Shown piece by piece: positions 50,617 through 59,391 of a stretch of DNA of 64,000 nt. Every line of letters begins with the position of its first letter. Positions within the stretch are counted from its first letter, which is position 1. Position numbers and translations under genes: made by a program. Where the stretch lies: NCBI RefSeq assembly GCF_036867195.1, contig NZ_JBAJII010000001.1:3658001-3722000 (forward strand). Direction: 5' to 3'. The DNA is from Arthrobacter sp. Soc17.1.1.1. Lineage in GTDB: Bacteria > Actinomycetota > Actinomycetes > Actinomycetales > Micrococcaceae. The notes beneath the pieces were generated by a model. It was not told the origin of the DNA. It saw nothing but the letters and a program-made list of their open reading frames with translations, and searched no databases.

Positions 50617-52299
50617 TCAGCGCGCCCGGACCACCCGGCTCTCGTCCCAGACGGGCTCCTTCGTCTCGTACACCCTGCCGTCGGAGCCGAACACGAGGAA
50701 CCGGTCGAAGCCGCGGGCGAACCAGCGGTCGTGCGTCACGGCCATGACGGTGCCCTCGAACGCGCCGATGGCCCGCTCGAGGGCCTCCGCGGAGTGCAGG
50801 TCGAGGTTGTCCGTGGGCTCGTCGAGCAGCAGGAGGGTGGCGCCGGAGAGCTCCAGGAGCAGGATCTGCAGCCGCGCCTGCTGGCCGCCGGACAGGGAGT
50901 CGTAGGGCTGCTCGGCCTGCGACGCCAGCCCGTAGCGGTCCAGGACGGCGGACGCCGCCTCGCGGCCCAGCCCCGAGCGGTGCTCGTCGCCGCGGTGCAG
51001 GATGTCCACGAGCGTGCGGCCGAGGAGATCGGGCCGCGAGTGGGTCTGCGCGAAGAAACCGGGGCGGATTCGCGCGCCGAGCTTCACGGTGCCCTCGTGC
51101 GGCACCTCGGCGATGTCGACCTCGGACACCGGCAGGTGCTCCCTGTCGGGATCCGAGCCGCCGGCGGCGAGCAGCCGCAGGAAGTGCGACTTGCCGGAGC
51201 CGTTGGAGCCCAGGACGCCCACGCGGTCCCCGAACCAGATCTCGGTGCTGAAGGGCTTCATCAGCCCCGTCAGTTCGAGCTTCTGGGCGACGACGGCGCG
51301 CTTGGCGGTGCGCCCGCCCTGCAGGCGCATGGACACCTTCTGCTCCAGCGGGATCGCCTCGGGCGGCCCGGCCTCGAGGAACTTCGCGAGGCGCGTCTGG
51401 GCGGCGTGGTACCGGTTCGCCATGTCCGAGCGGAATGCCGCCTTGTTCTTGTACATGTTGACGAGTTCCTTGAGCTTGATGTGCTCCTCGTCCCACCGCT
51501 TGCGCAGTTCCTCGAACCGCGCGTTGCGGTCCTCGCGTGCCTTCAGGTACGTCTCGAAGCCCCCGCCGTGCGTCCACGACGACGCCCCGAGCACGCCGGG
51601 CTCAAGGGTCACGATGCGCGTGGCGGCATTGGCGAGCAGCTCGCGGTCGTGGCTGACGAAGAGCACGGACTTCTTCGACTCGCGCAGCTTCGCCTCGAGC
51701 CAGCGCTTGCCTGGGACGTCGAGGTAGTTGTCCGGCTCGTCCAGGAGCAGGAGCTCGTCGGGGCCGGAGAACAGGGCCTCCAGGACGAGCCGCTTCTGCT
51801 CCCCGCCGGAGAGCGACGACGCCGCCCGGTACTGCGCGCGGTCGAAGGGGACGCCGAGGGCGGCCATGGTGACCTCGTCCCACGTGGTCTCGAGCTCGTA
51901 GCCGCCTGCGTCGCCCCAGTCGGCGATGGCCTGCGCGTACCTCATCTGCGTGGGTTCGTCGTCGGCCTCCATCATGGCGAGTTCAGCGTCGTCGATCCGT
52001 TGCGCCGCCGCGGCGAGCGCGGGCGGCGCGGCCGATACGAGGAGGTCCCGGACCGTGGTGTCGTCGCGTACCTGGCCGACGAACTGCCGCATGATGCCCA
52101 TGGATCCGGACCGGCTGACCGCCCCCTCATCGGGCACGAGGTCGCCGGCGACGATGCGCAGGAGGGTGGTCTTGCCGGTGCCGTTCGGGCCGATCAGGGC
52201 CGTCTTGTGGCCGTCGCCCACCTTGAAGGCCACGCCGTTGAGCAGTTGCCTGCCGTCGGAGAGGAAGTAGTCGATACCGGAGACGTCGAGATGAGCCAC
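50617..52299 (-). CDS. ABC-F family ATPase
   Basis: A 560-residue protein with two ABC domains and no membrane segments, as in ABC-F translation factors or ribosome-protection proteins. First site: LIGPNGTGKTTLL and LSGGEQKRL with LLLLDEPDNYLDV. Second site: VLGSNGSGKSHFL and LSGGQQARL with LLLLDEPTDNLDL. The interdomain linker (about residues 240-310, ARFEELRKRWDEEHIKLKEL) is a charged helix. The GTG at 52299 is preferred over 52323. Which subfamily, housekeeping or antibiotic resistance, cannot be told by eye. Confidence 0.9.
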   Translation of the reverse strand: MAHLDVSGIDYFLSDGRQLLNGVAFKVGDGHKTALIGPNGTGKTTLLRIVAGDLVPDEGAVSRSGSMGIMRQFVGQVRDDTTVRDLLVSAAPPALAAAAQRIDDAELAMMEADDEPTQMRYAQAIADWGDAGGYELETTWDEVTMAALGVPFDRAQYRAASSLSGGEQKRLVLEALFSGPDELLLLDEPDNYLDVPGKRWLEAKLRESKKSVLFVSHDRELLANAATRIVTLEPGVLGASSWTHGGGFETYLKAREDRNARFEELRKRWDEEHIKLKELVNMYKNKAAFRSDMANRYHAAQTRLAKFLEAGPPEAIPLEQKVSMRLQGGRTAKRAVVAQKLELTGLMKPFSTEIWFGDRVGVLGSNGSGKSHFLRLLAAGGSDPDREHLPVSEVDIAEVPHEGTVKLGARIRPGFFAQTHSRPDLLGRTLVDILHRGDEHRSGLGREAASAVLDRYGLASQAEQPYDSLSGGQQARLQILLLELSGATLLLLDEPTDNLDLHSAEALERAIGAFEGTVMAVTHDRWFARGFDRFLVFGSDGRVYETKEPVWDESRVVRAR

Positions 52300-52344
52300 G
52301 TATCCAGTCTTCCACCCGGGCACAAACCGGGGCGACTGCTCCGG

Positions 52345-53085
52345 TCAGCGCCCGGTGTCGCCCGGCGTCATGCGGTACCCCACGCCGCGCACCGTGCGGA
52401 TGAAACGGGGGTTGCTCGTGTCCTCGCCGAGTTTCTTGCGCAGGTTGCGGATGTGCACCTCCACGAGATGGTGGTCCTGGCTCCAGCCCTCACCCCAGAC
52501 ACGGTTCAGGAGCGCCTCCCGCGTCCACACCCGCTGCGCCCCCGTCAGCAGGGTCTCGAGCAGGTCGAACTCGATGCGCGTCAGTGCGAGCTCCTGCCCG
52601 TCCAGCGCGACGACGCGTCCCTCCACGTCCATGGTCAGGTCGTTGTGGCGCAGCAGCGCGTTGCCGTCGGACACCGGCACGGGTGCAGGACCGGGACCGG
52701 CACCGGTGCGGGGCCTGCGGAACATGGCCGAGACACGCGCGGAGAGTTCCCGTGGGCTGAACGGTTTGCCGATGAAGTCGTCGGCTCCGATCTCGAGGCC
52801 GATCAGCCGGTCGATCTCGTCCTGCCGGGCGGTCACCATCACGATGTAGGCGTCGGTGGAGGCCCTGCACTGCCGGCACACCTCGACGCCGTCGAGATCC
52901 GGCAGGTTGAGGTCGAGCGTGATGAGATCGGGTGAGTGCTCCGCCAGTGCGGCCAGACCCTCGAGCCCGGAGGAGGCCTCGACGGTCGTGAAGCCGTTCA
53001 TGCGCAGCGTGGTGGCGAGCAGTTCGCGGATGTCCGGATCGTCCTCGATGATCAGCGCGGTGCGCTGGGACGTGGGAACAGACAT
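52345..53085 (-). CDS. OmpR/PhoB family response regulator
   Basis: A 246-residue regulator. The receiver domain reads ALIIEDDPDIRELLA, with phospho-Asp in LITLDLNLPDLDG (about residue 55) and KPFSPRELSAR. A Pro/Gly-rich linker precedes the winged helix (TRIEFDLLETLLTGAQRVWT; VEVHIRNLRKKLGEDTSNPR). No kinase gene is adjacent, so it is an orphan in this window. Confidence 0.92.
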   Translation of the reverse strand: MSVPTSQRTALIIEDDPDIRELLATTLRMNGFTTVEASSGLEGLAALAEHSPDLITLDLNLPDLDGVEVCRQCRASTDAYIVMVTARQDEIDRLIGLEIGADDFIGKPFSPRELSARVSAMFRRPRTGAGPGPAPVPVSDGNALLRHNDLTMDVEGRVVALDGQELALTRIEFDLLETLLTGAQRVWTREALLNRVWGEGWSQDHHLVEVHIRNLRKKLGEDTSNPRFIRTVRGVGYRMTPGDTGR

Positions 53086-53187
53086 GAGTCAAGAATTCCA
53101 TATGTCGGGGCCCCAGGTCGCCCCGAACGGCCGATCGCCTTGAACGAATCTTGAGGAACCACGCTCCGGCACCCGTAGACTGCCGGG

Positions 53188-54021
53188 ATGCTATCGACGA
53201 CCCTCCGCACGGTGCTGGTGGACGGCTTCACCATCCGCGTCCGCACCACCCCGGGGCCGGAGAATCCCGCCTCCCCCCGCAGCCCGTACGTGCTGGTCCA
53301 CGGTCTGGGCATGACCCACCGCTACTTCGACCGCCTCCGCGCGGAACTCGCGGCCGACGCCGAGGTGCACGCCGTGGACCTCCCCGGCTACGGGGCATCG
53401 CCCCGGCCGCGCACCCACCTCGGCGTGGAGGACCACGCCCGGTTGGTCGTCGAGGCGCTGTCCGCCCTCGGGGTGGCCTCCTGCACGCTCGTGGGGCACT
53501 CGATGGGCGTGCAGTTCGTGGCGGCGGCGGCACTGCAGGCGCCGGCCCTCGCGGAGCGGGTGGTCCTCATCGGTCCCGTGGTGGACAGGCAGCGCCGCAC
53601 GGTCCTGCAGCAGGCCCTCTCCCTCGGCCACGACACGTTCCGTGAGAGCCCCTCGGCCAACGCCATCGTGTACCTCGACTACCTGCGCACGGGCCTCCGC
53701 TGGTACGTGCGGCAACTGCTGCCCATGATGCGGTACCCGCTGGAGCGCGCCGTCGAGCAGCTCCACTGCCCCGTCCTGGTGATGCGCGGCGGGCGCGATC
53801 CGGTGGCACGCCACCGGTGGAGCCGGGAGCTCACGGAACGTGCCCGTGATGGCATGCTGGTGGAGATCGACGGTCAGGCCCATGTGGTCCAGCACTCGGC
53901 GGCCCGCGCCGTCGCGGCGGAGATCATCGCCTTCGCCACGCGGACTGCCCGCCGGCGGATGGCCGTCTTGCCGCAAGCTTCGGACGGGTCACCGGGAAAA
54001 CTTGAAGATAGAAGCGCATGA
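53188..54021 (+). CDS. Alpha/beta hydrolase
   Basis: A 277-residue alpha/beta hydrolase. The oxyanion strand reads YVLVHGLGMTHRYFDRL, the nucleophile elbow is LVGHSMGVQF (Ser about 101), and the catalytic His is in GQAHVVQHS near residue 234; the Asp probably lies in VMRGGRDPVARH. Substrate unknown (esterase, lipase or C-C hydrolase). Its promoter region is shared with the divergent response regulator. Confidence 0.87.
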   Translation: MLSTTLRTVLVDGFTIRVRTTPGPENPASPRSPYVLVHGLGMTHRYFDRLRAELAADAEVHAVDLPGYGASPRPRTHLGVEDHARLVVEALSALGVASCTLVGHSMGVQFVAAAALQAPALAERVVLIGPVVDRQRRTVLQQALSLGHDTFRESPSANAIVYLDYLRTGLRWYVRQLLPMMRYPLERAVEQLHCPVLVMRGGRDPVARHRWSRELTERARDGMLVEIDGQAHVVQHSAARAVAAEIIAFATRTARRRMAVLPQASDGSPGKLEDRSA

Positions 54022-54141
54022 TGGACCTGTTGCGGCTGATCCCGTCCCCCTGCACCATCCGGTCAGCCGCAAGGACACGACACCCGGCCGGCGCTGGTCT
54101 GCAGTACCGGCCGGGTGTTTCAGCCCTGGAAGGAACATCGC

Positions 54142-54585
54142 ATGTCTGAACTGGAAGAGTGGTCAACCAGCCGCCTGCTCACCACCGCCGCGCGCCTCGT
54201 GGACCACGCCTGGAACGAGAGGCTGCTCGACATCGGGATCACCCATGCCGGCTACACCACCCTGGGGGTCCTCTCCCGGCAGGGCACCATGACGGGCGCC
54301 AAGCTCGCGCTCGCGGTGCACGTCCAGGCGCAGACGATCGGCAAGACGATCGAGAAGCTCGAGCGGCAGGGCTTCATCTCACGCATCCGCGACAGCATCG
54401 ACCGCCGCAGCCAGCGCATCACCATCACCCCGTCCGGGGTGGATGCCCTCGCGAAGGCCGAGGACATCGAACGGACCCTGATGGTGGGCGAGGGACTCGA
54501 ATCCTACGAACTGCGCAGCCTCCTGCGCGGCATCATCGGGGAGCTCGCGCCCCAGCGCCAGAAGCCGGCAGCCGTCGTCGTCTGA
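54142..54585 (+). CDS. MarR family regulator, paralogue 2
   Basis: A 147-residue MarR regulator closely related to the one at 36170: both have WSTSRLLTTAAR, GITHAG, VHVQAQTIGKT and DRRSQRITIT at matching positions. Helix-turn-helix about residues 50-75, wing about 85-95. GGAAGGAAC precedes the ATG. It lies 121 bp after the hydrolase gene and 188 bp before the decarboxylase gene, whose promoter carries the TAAG palindrome. Followed by a strong terminator. Confidence 0.9.
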   Translation: MSELEEWSTSRLLTTAARLVDHAWNERLLDIGITHAGYTTLGVLSRQGTMTGAKLALAVHVQAQTIGKTIEKLERQGFISRIRDSIDRRSQRITITPSGVDALAKAEDIERTLMVGEGLESYELRSLLRGIIGELAPQRQKPAAVVV

Positions 54586-54615
54586 GTCCCGCGCAGGGCA
54601 TCCCGCACCACCCAC

Positions 54616-54649
54616 GAAGAACGGCCGTCCCCCGGGACGGCCGTTCTTC
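54616..54649 (+). terminator. Terminator after MarR paralogue 2
   Basis: A perfect 16-bp inverted repeat (GAAGAACGGCCGTCCC and complement) with a very short loop; the right arm ends in TTCTTC. Confidence 0.8.
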
Positions 54650-54739
54650 TCGCGTCCCGCCTCCCTGCACAGTCGGCACCGATGCGTGGCGCCGATTCAT
54701 GCTTGACGTGCTCAGGCCCTGCTTGTCAGTTTTGATCGG

Positions 54740-54751
54740 TAAGCACGCTTA
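54740..54751. promoter_or_regulatory. Operator-like palindrome TAAGC-AC-GCTTA
   Basis: A 12-bp inverted repeat with perfect 5-bp arms, centred 28 bp before the decarboxylase start. A TTGACG at 54703-54708 could be a -35 element, which would place the palindrome at or just after the transcription start, a repressor position. Confidence 0.6.
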
Positions 54752-54773
54752 CTGATTGCACGAGGGAGACCTG

Positions 54774-56234
54774 ATGGACCAGAACGAGACACCCGTGCTC
54801 ACCGCGCTCGCCGAACACCAGAAGCTGGGCCGGTACGGTTTCACCCCGCCGGCCCACCGGCAGGGCCGTGGTGTGGATCCGCGGGTGCTGGACGTCCTGG
54901 GGGAGCAGAGTTTCCGGTCCGATGTCCTGGCCAGTTCCGGACTCGACGACAGGACGTCCTCCCATGGTCACCTGGAGCGGGCCCAGGAGCTGATGGCGGA
55001 AGCGGTCGGGGCGGACAAGACGTTCTTCTCGACCTGCGGCAGTTCCCTGTCGGTGAAGGCGGCCATCCTCGCCGTCACCCATGGCGAGGGTGAGATCCTG
55101 ATCGGGCGTGACGCCCACAAGTCAGTGGTCTCCGCCCTGGTCCTCGGGGGCCTGCAGCCGCGGTGGATCCGTCCGAGCTGGGACAACGACCTCAAGCTCG
55201 CCCATCCGCCGATCCCCGGGGAGGTCGAGGCGATGTGGGAGAAGTACCCGGATGCGTCGGCCGCGCTGATCGTGAGCCCGACGCCGTACGGGACCTGCAC
55301 CGACATCGGGGCGATCACGAAGATCTGCCATGACCGCGGCAAGCCGCTGATCGTGGACGAGGCGTGGGGGGCGCAGCTGCCCTTCCATCCGGACACGCCC
55401 ACCTGGGCCATGTCCGCAGGTGCGGACCTGTGCGTGGTGAGCGTGCACAAGATGGGCATCGGCTTCGAGCAGGGCTCGGTGTTCCACGTCCAGGGTGACC
55501 TCGTGGACCCGGTCAGGCTCGAGCACTGCAAGGACATCCTGTCCACCACCAGCGCGAACGTGATGATGTACGCGGCGATCGACGGGTGGCGGCGCCAGAT
55601 GGTCCAGGACGGGCACGACATCATCGGGCGCGCCCTGGCCCTGACCCGCACGGTGCGGGAGCGGATCGATGAACTGCCCGGCCTGCACGTGCTGGAGGAG
55701 GAACTGACCTCCCACGAGGCCTCGCACGATCTCGACATCATGCACGTCCTCGTGGATGTCTCGGGACTGCGGATCACCGGGTACCAGGCCCACGACTGGC
55801 TGCGGGAGAACCGCCTGCTGGACTTCGGCACCACGGACCACCGCCGGTTCGAGATCACGATCTCCATCGCCGACGACGAGTACACCGTGGATCGCCTGAT
55901 GGATGGCCTGCGCCTGCTCGTCGACGCCGCCCCGACCTTCCCGGAGTCGCCCGCCGTGCTCATCCCCGACGAGGGCGAGCTGGATCTCGAGACGGCGATG
56001 CTGCCCCGCGATGCATTCTTCGGACCCGTCGAGGACATCCCCGTCGAGGAATCGGTCGGACGGATCGTCGCCGAACTGGCCACGCCCTACCCTCCGGGAG
56101 TCCCCGTCCTCCTCCCCGGGGAACGCATCAACGAAGCATCGATCAAGTACCTGCGGAGCGGCGTCGACGCGGGCATGGTCCTGCCCGACCCGGGCGACGC
56201 CACCCTCGCGACCGTGCGCGTGGTGAAGGAGTAG
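54774..56234 (+). CDS. Orn/Lys/Arg-type PLP decarboxylase
   Basis: A 486-residue PLP-dependent decarboxylase of the Orn/Lys/Arg family (fold type I). It begins TPVLTALAEHQKLGRYGFTP, has FFSTCGSSLSVKAAILA, IVDEAWGAQLPFHP (PLP Asp) and SVHKMGIGFEQGS with the PLP lysine (about residue 224). The C-terminal domain (AELATPYPPGVPVLLPGE) is typical. It should make a polyamine or cadaverine-like amine; which amino acid is used cannot be told. GAGGGAG precedes the ATG. Operator-like palindrome directly upstream. Confidence 0.9.
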   Translation: MDQNETPVLTALAEHQKLGRYGFTPPAHRQGRGVDPRVLDVLGEQSFRSDVLASSGLDDRTSSHGHLERAQELMAEAVGADKTFFSTCGSSLSVKAAILAVTHGEGEILIGRDAHKSVVSALVLGGLQPRWIRPSWDNDLKLAHPPIPGEVEAMWEKYPDASAALIVSPTPYGTCTDIGAITKICHDRGKPLIVDEAWGAQLPFHPDTPTWAMSAGADLCVVSVHKMGIGFEQGSVFHVQGDLVDPVRLEHCKDILSTTSANVMMYAAIDGWRRQMVQDGHDIIGRALALTRTVRERIDELPGLHVLEEELTSHEASHDLDIMHVLVDVSGLRITGYQAHDWLRENRLLDFGTTDHRRFEITISIADDEYTVDRLMDGLRLLVDAAPTFPESPAVLIPDEGELDLETAMLPRDAFFGPVEDIPVEESVGRIVAELATPYPPGVPVLLPGERINEASIKYLRSGVDAGMVLPDPGDATLATVRVVKE

Positions 56235-56339
56235 GTCCCCTCCGCGCTGCACGGGATCCGCCGCGGTCAGCAGGGGCAGGTCGGCGCGGTATCCGGCCAC
56301 GAAGGCGTCCCCCGCCGCCGCGTCCGGCACACTGACCGT

Positions 56340-57062
56340 ATGGCCTTCGAGCGGTTCCCCATCCGGCGACTCACCGAGCACCCCGCCCACCCGCTGGACC
56401 GGCGCACCTGGCCGGCCACCCTGGCCCCCGTCACGGACATCCTCGATCGCGGCCTCGAGCTCGGCCCGGCGACCGTCCTGGTGGGCGAGAACGGGTCGGG
56501 GAAATCGACCGTCGTCGAAGCGATCGCCCTGGCGTACGGGCTCTCCCCCGAGGGCGGATCCACCGGGGCCCGGCACACGTCCCGGCCCACGGAGTCCGTC
56601 CTCGCCGATCACCTCCAGCTGGTCCGCAATGCGGGCACCACCCGGCGCGGGTACTTCCTGCGCGCCGAGACCATGCACGGGTTCTTCACGTACCTCGAGG
56701 CGAACCCGGGCAGCGCCGGCACCGACGTCCCCTTCCACGAGATGTCCCACGGTGAGTCGTTCCTCGAACTCGTGGTCGACAGGTTCCGCGGGCCCGGGCT
56801 GTGGGTCCTCGACGAACCGGAGTCCGCACTGTCCTTCTCCGGGTGCCTGGCGCTGCTCGGGGTCCTCAAGGAACTCGTGGCGTCCGGGAGGTCCCAGGTG
56901 ATCCTGTCCACCCACTCGCCCCTCCTGGCGGCCCTGCCCCAGGCGCAGATCCTCGAGGTCGGCAGCTGGGGCCTGCGCCCCCGCCGGTGGGAGGACCTGG
57001 ACCTCGTCACCGCCTGGCAGGCCTTCCTCGCCTCACCCGAGCGGTACCTCAGACACCTCTAG
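56340..57062 (+). CDS. AAA/ABC-type predicted ATPase
   Basis: A 240-residue cytoplasmic ATPase of the COG3910 type. Walker A VLVGENGSGKSTVVEA (about residue 50), LWVLDEPESALSFSG (Walker B with Glu, about 158), and LSTHSPLLAALPQ (switch His). No DNA-binding or nuclease domain is attached. Such proteins are widespread singletons of unknown role. A long hairpin lies after the stop. Confidence 0.85.
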   Translation: MAFERFPIRRLTEHPAHPLDRRTWPATLAPVTDILDRGLELGPATVLVGENGSGKSTVVEAIALAYGLSPEGGSTGARHTSRPTESVLADHLQLVRNAGTTRRGYFLRAETMHGFFTYLEANPGSAGTDVPFHEMSHGESFLELVVDRFRGPGLWVLDEPESALSFSGCLALLGVLKELVASGRSQVILSTHSPLLAALPQAQILEVGSWGLRPRRWEDLDLVTAWQAFLASPERYLRHL

Positions 57063-57068
57063 CGGACG

Positions 57069-57111
57069 GGGACGGGCACGCCACCCGGATTCCCGGTGGC
57101 GTGCCCGTCCC
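57069..57111. terminator. Bidirectional hairpin between ATPase and sugar-binding protein genes
   Basis: A perfect 17-bp stem (GGGACGGGCACGCCACC and complement) with a 9-base loop between convergent genes. Confidence 0.75.
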
Positions 57112-57121
57112 TGCCGCGGTC

Positions 57122-58474
57122 CTAGAGGTAGGGTTCCACGTTCTGCTCGAAGGAGCGCTGGATCGCGGTGCTGGCGGTGGCGAAGGCCTGCTGCGGATCG
57201 CCCTGCTGCAGGATGATGCTCTCCAGCGCCGTCGTCAGTTCCTTGTCGCCACCCGGGACGAACACGCGGCCCCAGTCCTGCACGCGGGTGGTCTCGAGCT
57301 GGTCGACGGCGGTGCGGAACTGCGGCGACCGGGTGTAGACCTCACTCATGATCTCGCTGTCGCGTGCCGAGGTCCGCACGGGCATGTAGCCGGTGTTGGA
57401 GGAGAAGTACGCGGTGCTGTCGGTGCTGGTCAGGAACTTCAGGAACATGCCCGCGGCCAGCTGCTGCTCGGGTGTGCGGTCGGAGCTGATGGCCACGCCG
57501 GTGCCGCCGGTGGGGCAGGCCGGCCCTGCAGGACCCGCCGGGAGGAACCCGGTGCCCACCTCGAACTTCGCGGCCTTCAGGATCCCGGTCAGCGACCCCG
57601 TGGAGGCGATCGTGCAGCCGGTGAGCCCCGCACCGAAGTCGACGGCGTTGTCGGTCGCCGCGATGGTGGCCACCTTGTCCTCGAAGATCATGGACTGCAC
57701 GAACGTCGCGGCGTCCAGGGCCTCGGGGGTGTCCAGCGTCATGGTCCACTCGTCCGAGTACGCGCCTCCCCTGCCCCACAGGAAGTTGCAGAACCACCAG
57801 GCCGCCCAGGAGGTGCCCTTGCCGAGGCCGAGCGGCGTGATGCCACCGGCGGCGAGCTTCGGGGCCCACTCCATGAACTCGTCCCACGTCTCGGGCGAGC
57901 GGTCCGGCAGGCCTGCAGCGGCCCAGGCGTCCTTGTTGTAGTAGAACAGCGGCGTGGACCGCGCGTAGGGCACGGCCCAGTGCGCGTCCTTGAACCGGTA
58001 GTCGCTGTACAGCGTCTCGTTGTAGTCCGCGGTGTCGAAGTCGAGGTGCTCGGCGATCTCGTCGAGGGGCAGGGACTGCCCGTTGATCATGTACCGGAAC
58101 CACCACACGTCGCTGGCGACGACGACGTCGGGGCCGTTGCCGGTGCCGGTGGCGGCCTGGAACTTCTGGGCCACCTCGTCGTAGTTGGCGCCGGCCGTGA
58201 CGAGGTTGACCGTGATGCCGCTCTCGGCGGTGAAGCGCCTGATGAGTTCCTCCTCCACGGGCTTGGAGGCGCCGGGGTGGTTGCTCCACCAGGTGATCTC
58301 CTTCGCCGGCGTGACGGACGCCCAGTCGGTCGCCGCCTCCGTGGCGGCACCGCCGGAGACGTCCGAGCTGACGGCCGGGCCGCTGCAGGCCGCGAGCGCC
58401 GCGGCGCCGCCGAGAAGGGCTGAGAACTGGAGGAGCTGGCGGCGGTTGAGGGCCGGCTGCGGGCGCGGGGACAT
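57122..58474 (-). CDS. Sugar ABC transporter substrate-binding lipoprotein
   Basis: A 450-residue extracellular solute-binding protein family 1 member. The N-terminus has LNRRQLLQFSALLGGAAALA followed by ACSG, a Tat-like twin arginine with a lipobox (Cys about 30). The mature part has WWSNHPGASKPVEEELIRRF at its start and the aromatic-rich sugar-site segments such as WAAWWFCNFLWG. GGAG precedes the ATG. Specificity (oligosaccharide or glycerol-phosphate type) cannot be told. First gene expected at 60398, so this is the last gene of the operon. Confidence 0.92.
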   Translation of the reverse strand: MSPRPQPALNRRQLLQFSALLGGAAALAACSGPAVSSDVSGGAATEAATDWASVTPAKEITWWSNHPGASKPVEEELIRRFTAESGITVNLVTAGANYDEVAQKFQAATGTGNGPDVVVASDVWWFRYMINGQSLPLDEIAEHLDFDTADYNETLYSDYRFKDAHWAVPYARSTPLFYYNKDAWAAAGLPDRSPETWDEFMEWAPKLAAGGITPLGLGKGTSWAAWWFCNFLWGRGGAYSDEWTMTLDTPEALDAATFVQSMIFEDKVATIAATDNAVDFGAGLTGCTIASTGSLTGILKAAKFEVGTGFLPAGPAGPACPTGGTGVAISSDRTPEQQLAAGMFLKFLTSTDSTAYFSSNTGYMPVRTSARDSEIMSEVYTRSPQFRTAVDQLETTRVQDWGRVFVPGGDKELTTALESIILQQGDPQQAFATASTAIQRSFEQNVEPYL

Positions 58475-58536
58475 GGGGACTCCTTGAGAGGTAGGGGCGG
58501 GGTGGGAGCGGGTGGGAGCGGGTGGGAGGATTTGGG

Positions 58537-59391
58537 TCAGCCGGTGACGGCGCCGGCGGTGAGGCCGGAGACGATGCGCTTCTGCAGCGCGAAGAACGCG
58601 ATCAGGACGGGCGCCGTCACGAGGACGGTCGCCGCCATGAGGACACCCCAGTCGGCGATGCCGTCGTTGTTCTGCAGCAGCGTCAGCCCCACGGGCAGGG
58701 TCATCATGTCCGCGCGGTCGACGACGAGCAGCGGCCACAGGTACTCGTTCCACTCCGCGACGATGGACACGAGCGCCACGGCGGCGATCGTCGGGGCGGA
58801 GATCGGCACGATGAAGCGCCACAGGCGCGTCCAGTGCCCGGCTCCGTCGAGCGCGGCCGCCTCGAGGATGGAGACGGGCAGCGTGAGGAAGTGCTGGCGG
58901 AACAGGAAGGTTCCGAAGGCGCTCGCCAGGCCGGGCACGATGATGCCCTGGTAGGTGTTGATCCACCCGAGCTCGGCCACGAGCGTGTAGTTGGGGATGA
59001 TGACGATCTGCTGCGGGACGAGCAGCGCGAAGATCACCACACCGAACACGAGCTTCTTGAGGGGGAACTCGAGGAAGACGAGCGCGTACGCCGTGGTCAG
59101 CCCCAGCATCATCTTCAGGCCGGCGCCGATCACCGTGGTGATGGCGCTGTTGAGGAAGAAGTTCCCGAACGGCACGGCGTCGATCGCCGTGGTGTAGTTC
59201 GTGGCATCCACCGTGGCGGGCAGCCACCGGATGGGTGAGCTGTAGATCTCGTCGGGATCCTTGAAGCCCGCCAGGACCATCCAGACCAGGGGCAGGACCA
59301 TGACGGCCACGGCGATCACCAGCGTGAGGTAGCTCCCCCACGGTGCCGGGCGCCGTCGTGCCGTGTGCGCCTGCGCTGTCGTGGCACTCAT
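58537..59391 (-). CDS. Carbohydrate ABC transporter permease (MalG/UgpE-type)
   Basis: A 284-residue permease with six transmembrane helices. The EAA loop reads EAAALDGAGHWTRLWRFIVP (about residue 190), the site where the ATPase docks. It starts one base from the stop of the partner permease (TGATG). Pairs with the gene at 59391-60398. Confidence 0.93.
   Translation of the reverse strand: MSATTAQAHTARRRPAPWGSYLTLVIAVAVMVLPLVWMVLAGFKDPDEIYSSPIRWLPATVDATNYTTAIDAVPFGNFFLNSAITTVIGAGLKMMLGLTTAYALVFLEFPLKKLVFGVVIFALLVPQQIVIIPNYTLVAELGWINTYQGIIVPGLASAFGTFLFRQHFLTLPVSILEAAALDGAGHWTRLWRFIVPISAPTIAAVALVSIVAEWNEYLWPLLVVDRADMMTLPVGLTLLQNNDGIADWGVLMAATVLVTAPVLIAFFALQKRIVSGLTAGAVTG

Noticed and set aside
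49939..52935. A 998-codon open frame on the plus strand
   Set aside because: It runs antisense to the MFS, ABC-F and response-regulator genes, which have clear motifs. Long antisense frames are a usual effect of high GC.
55122..56915. A 597-codon minus-strand frame
   Set aside because: Antisense to the PLP decarboxylase and the AAA ATPase, both with intact motifs.
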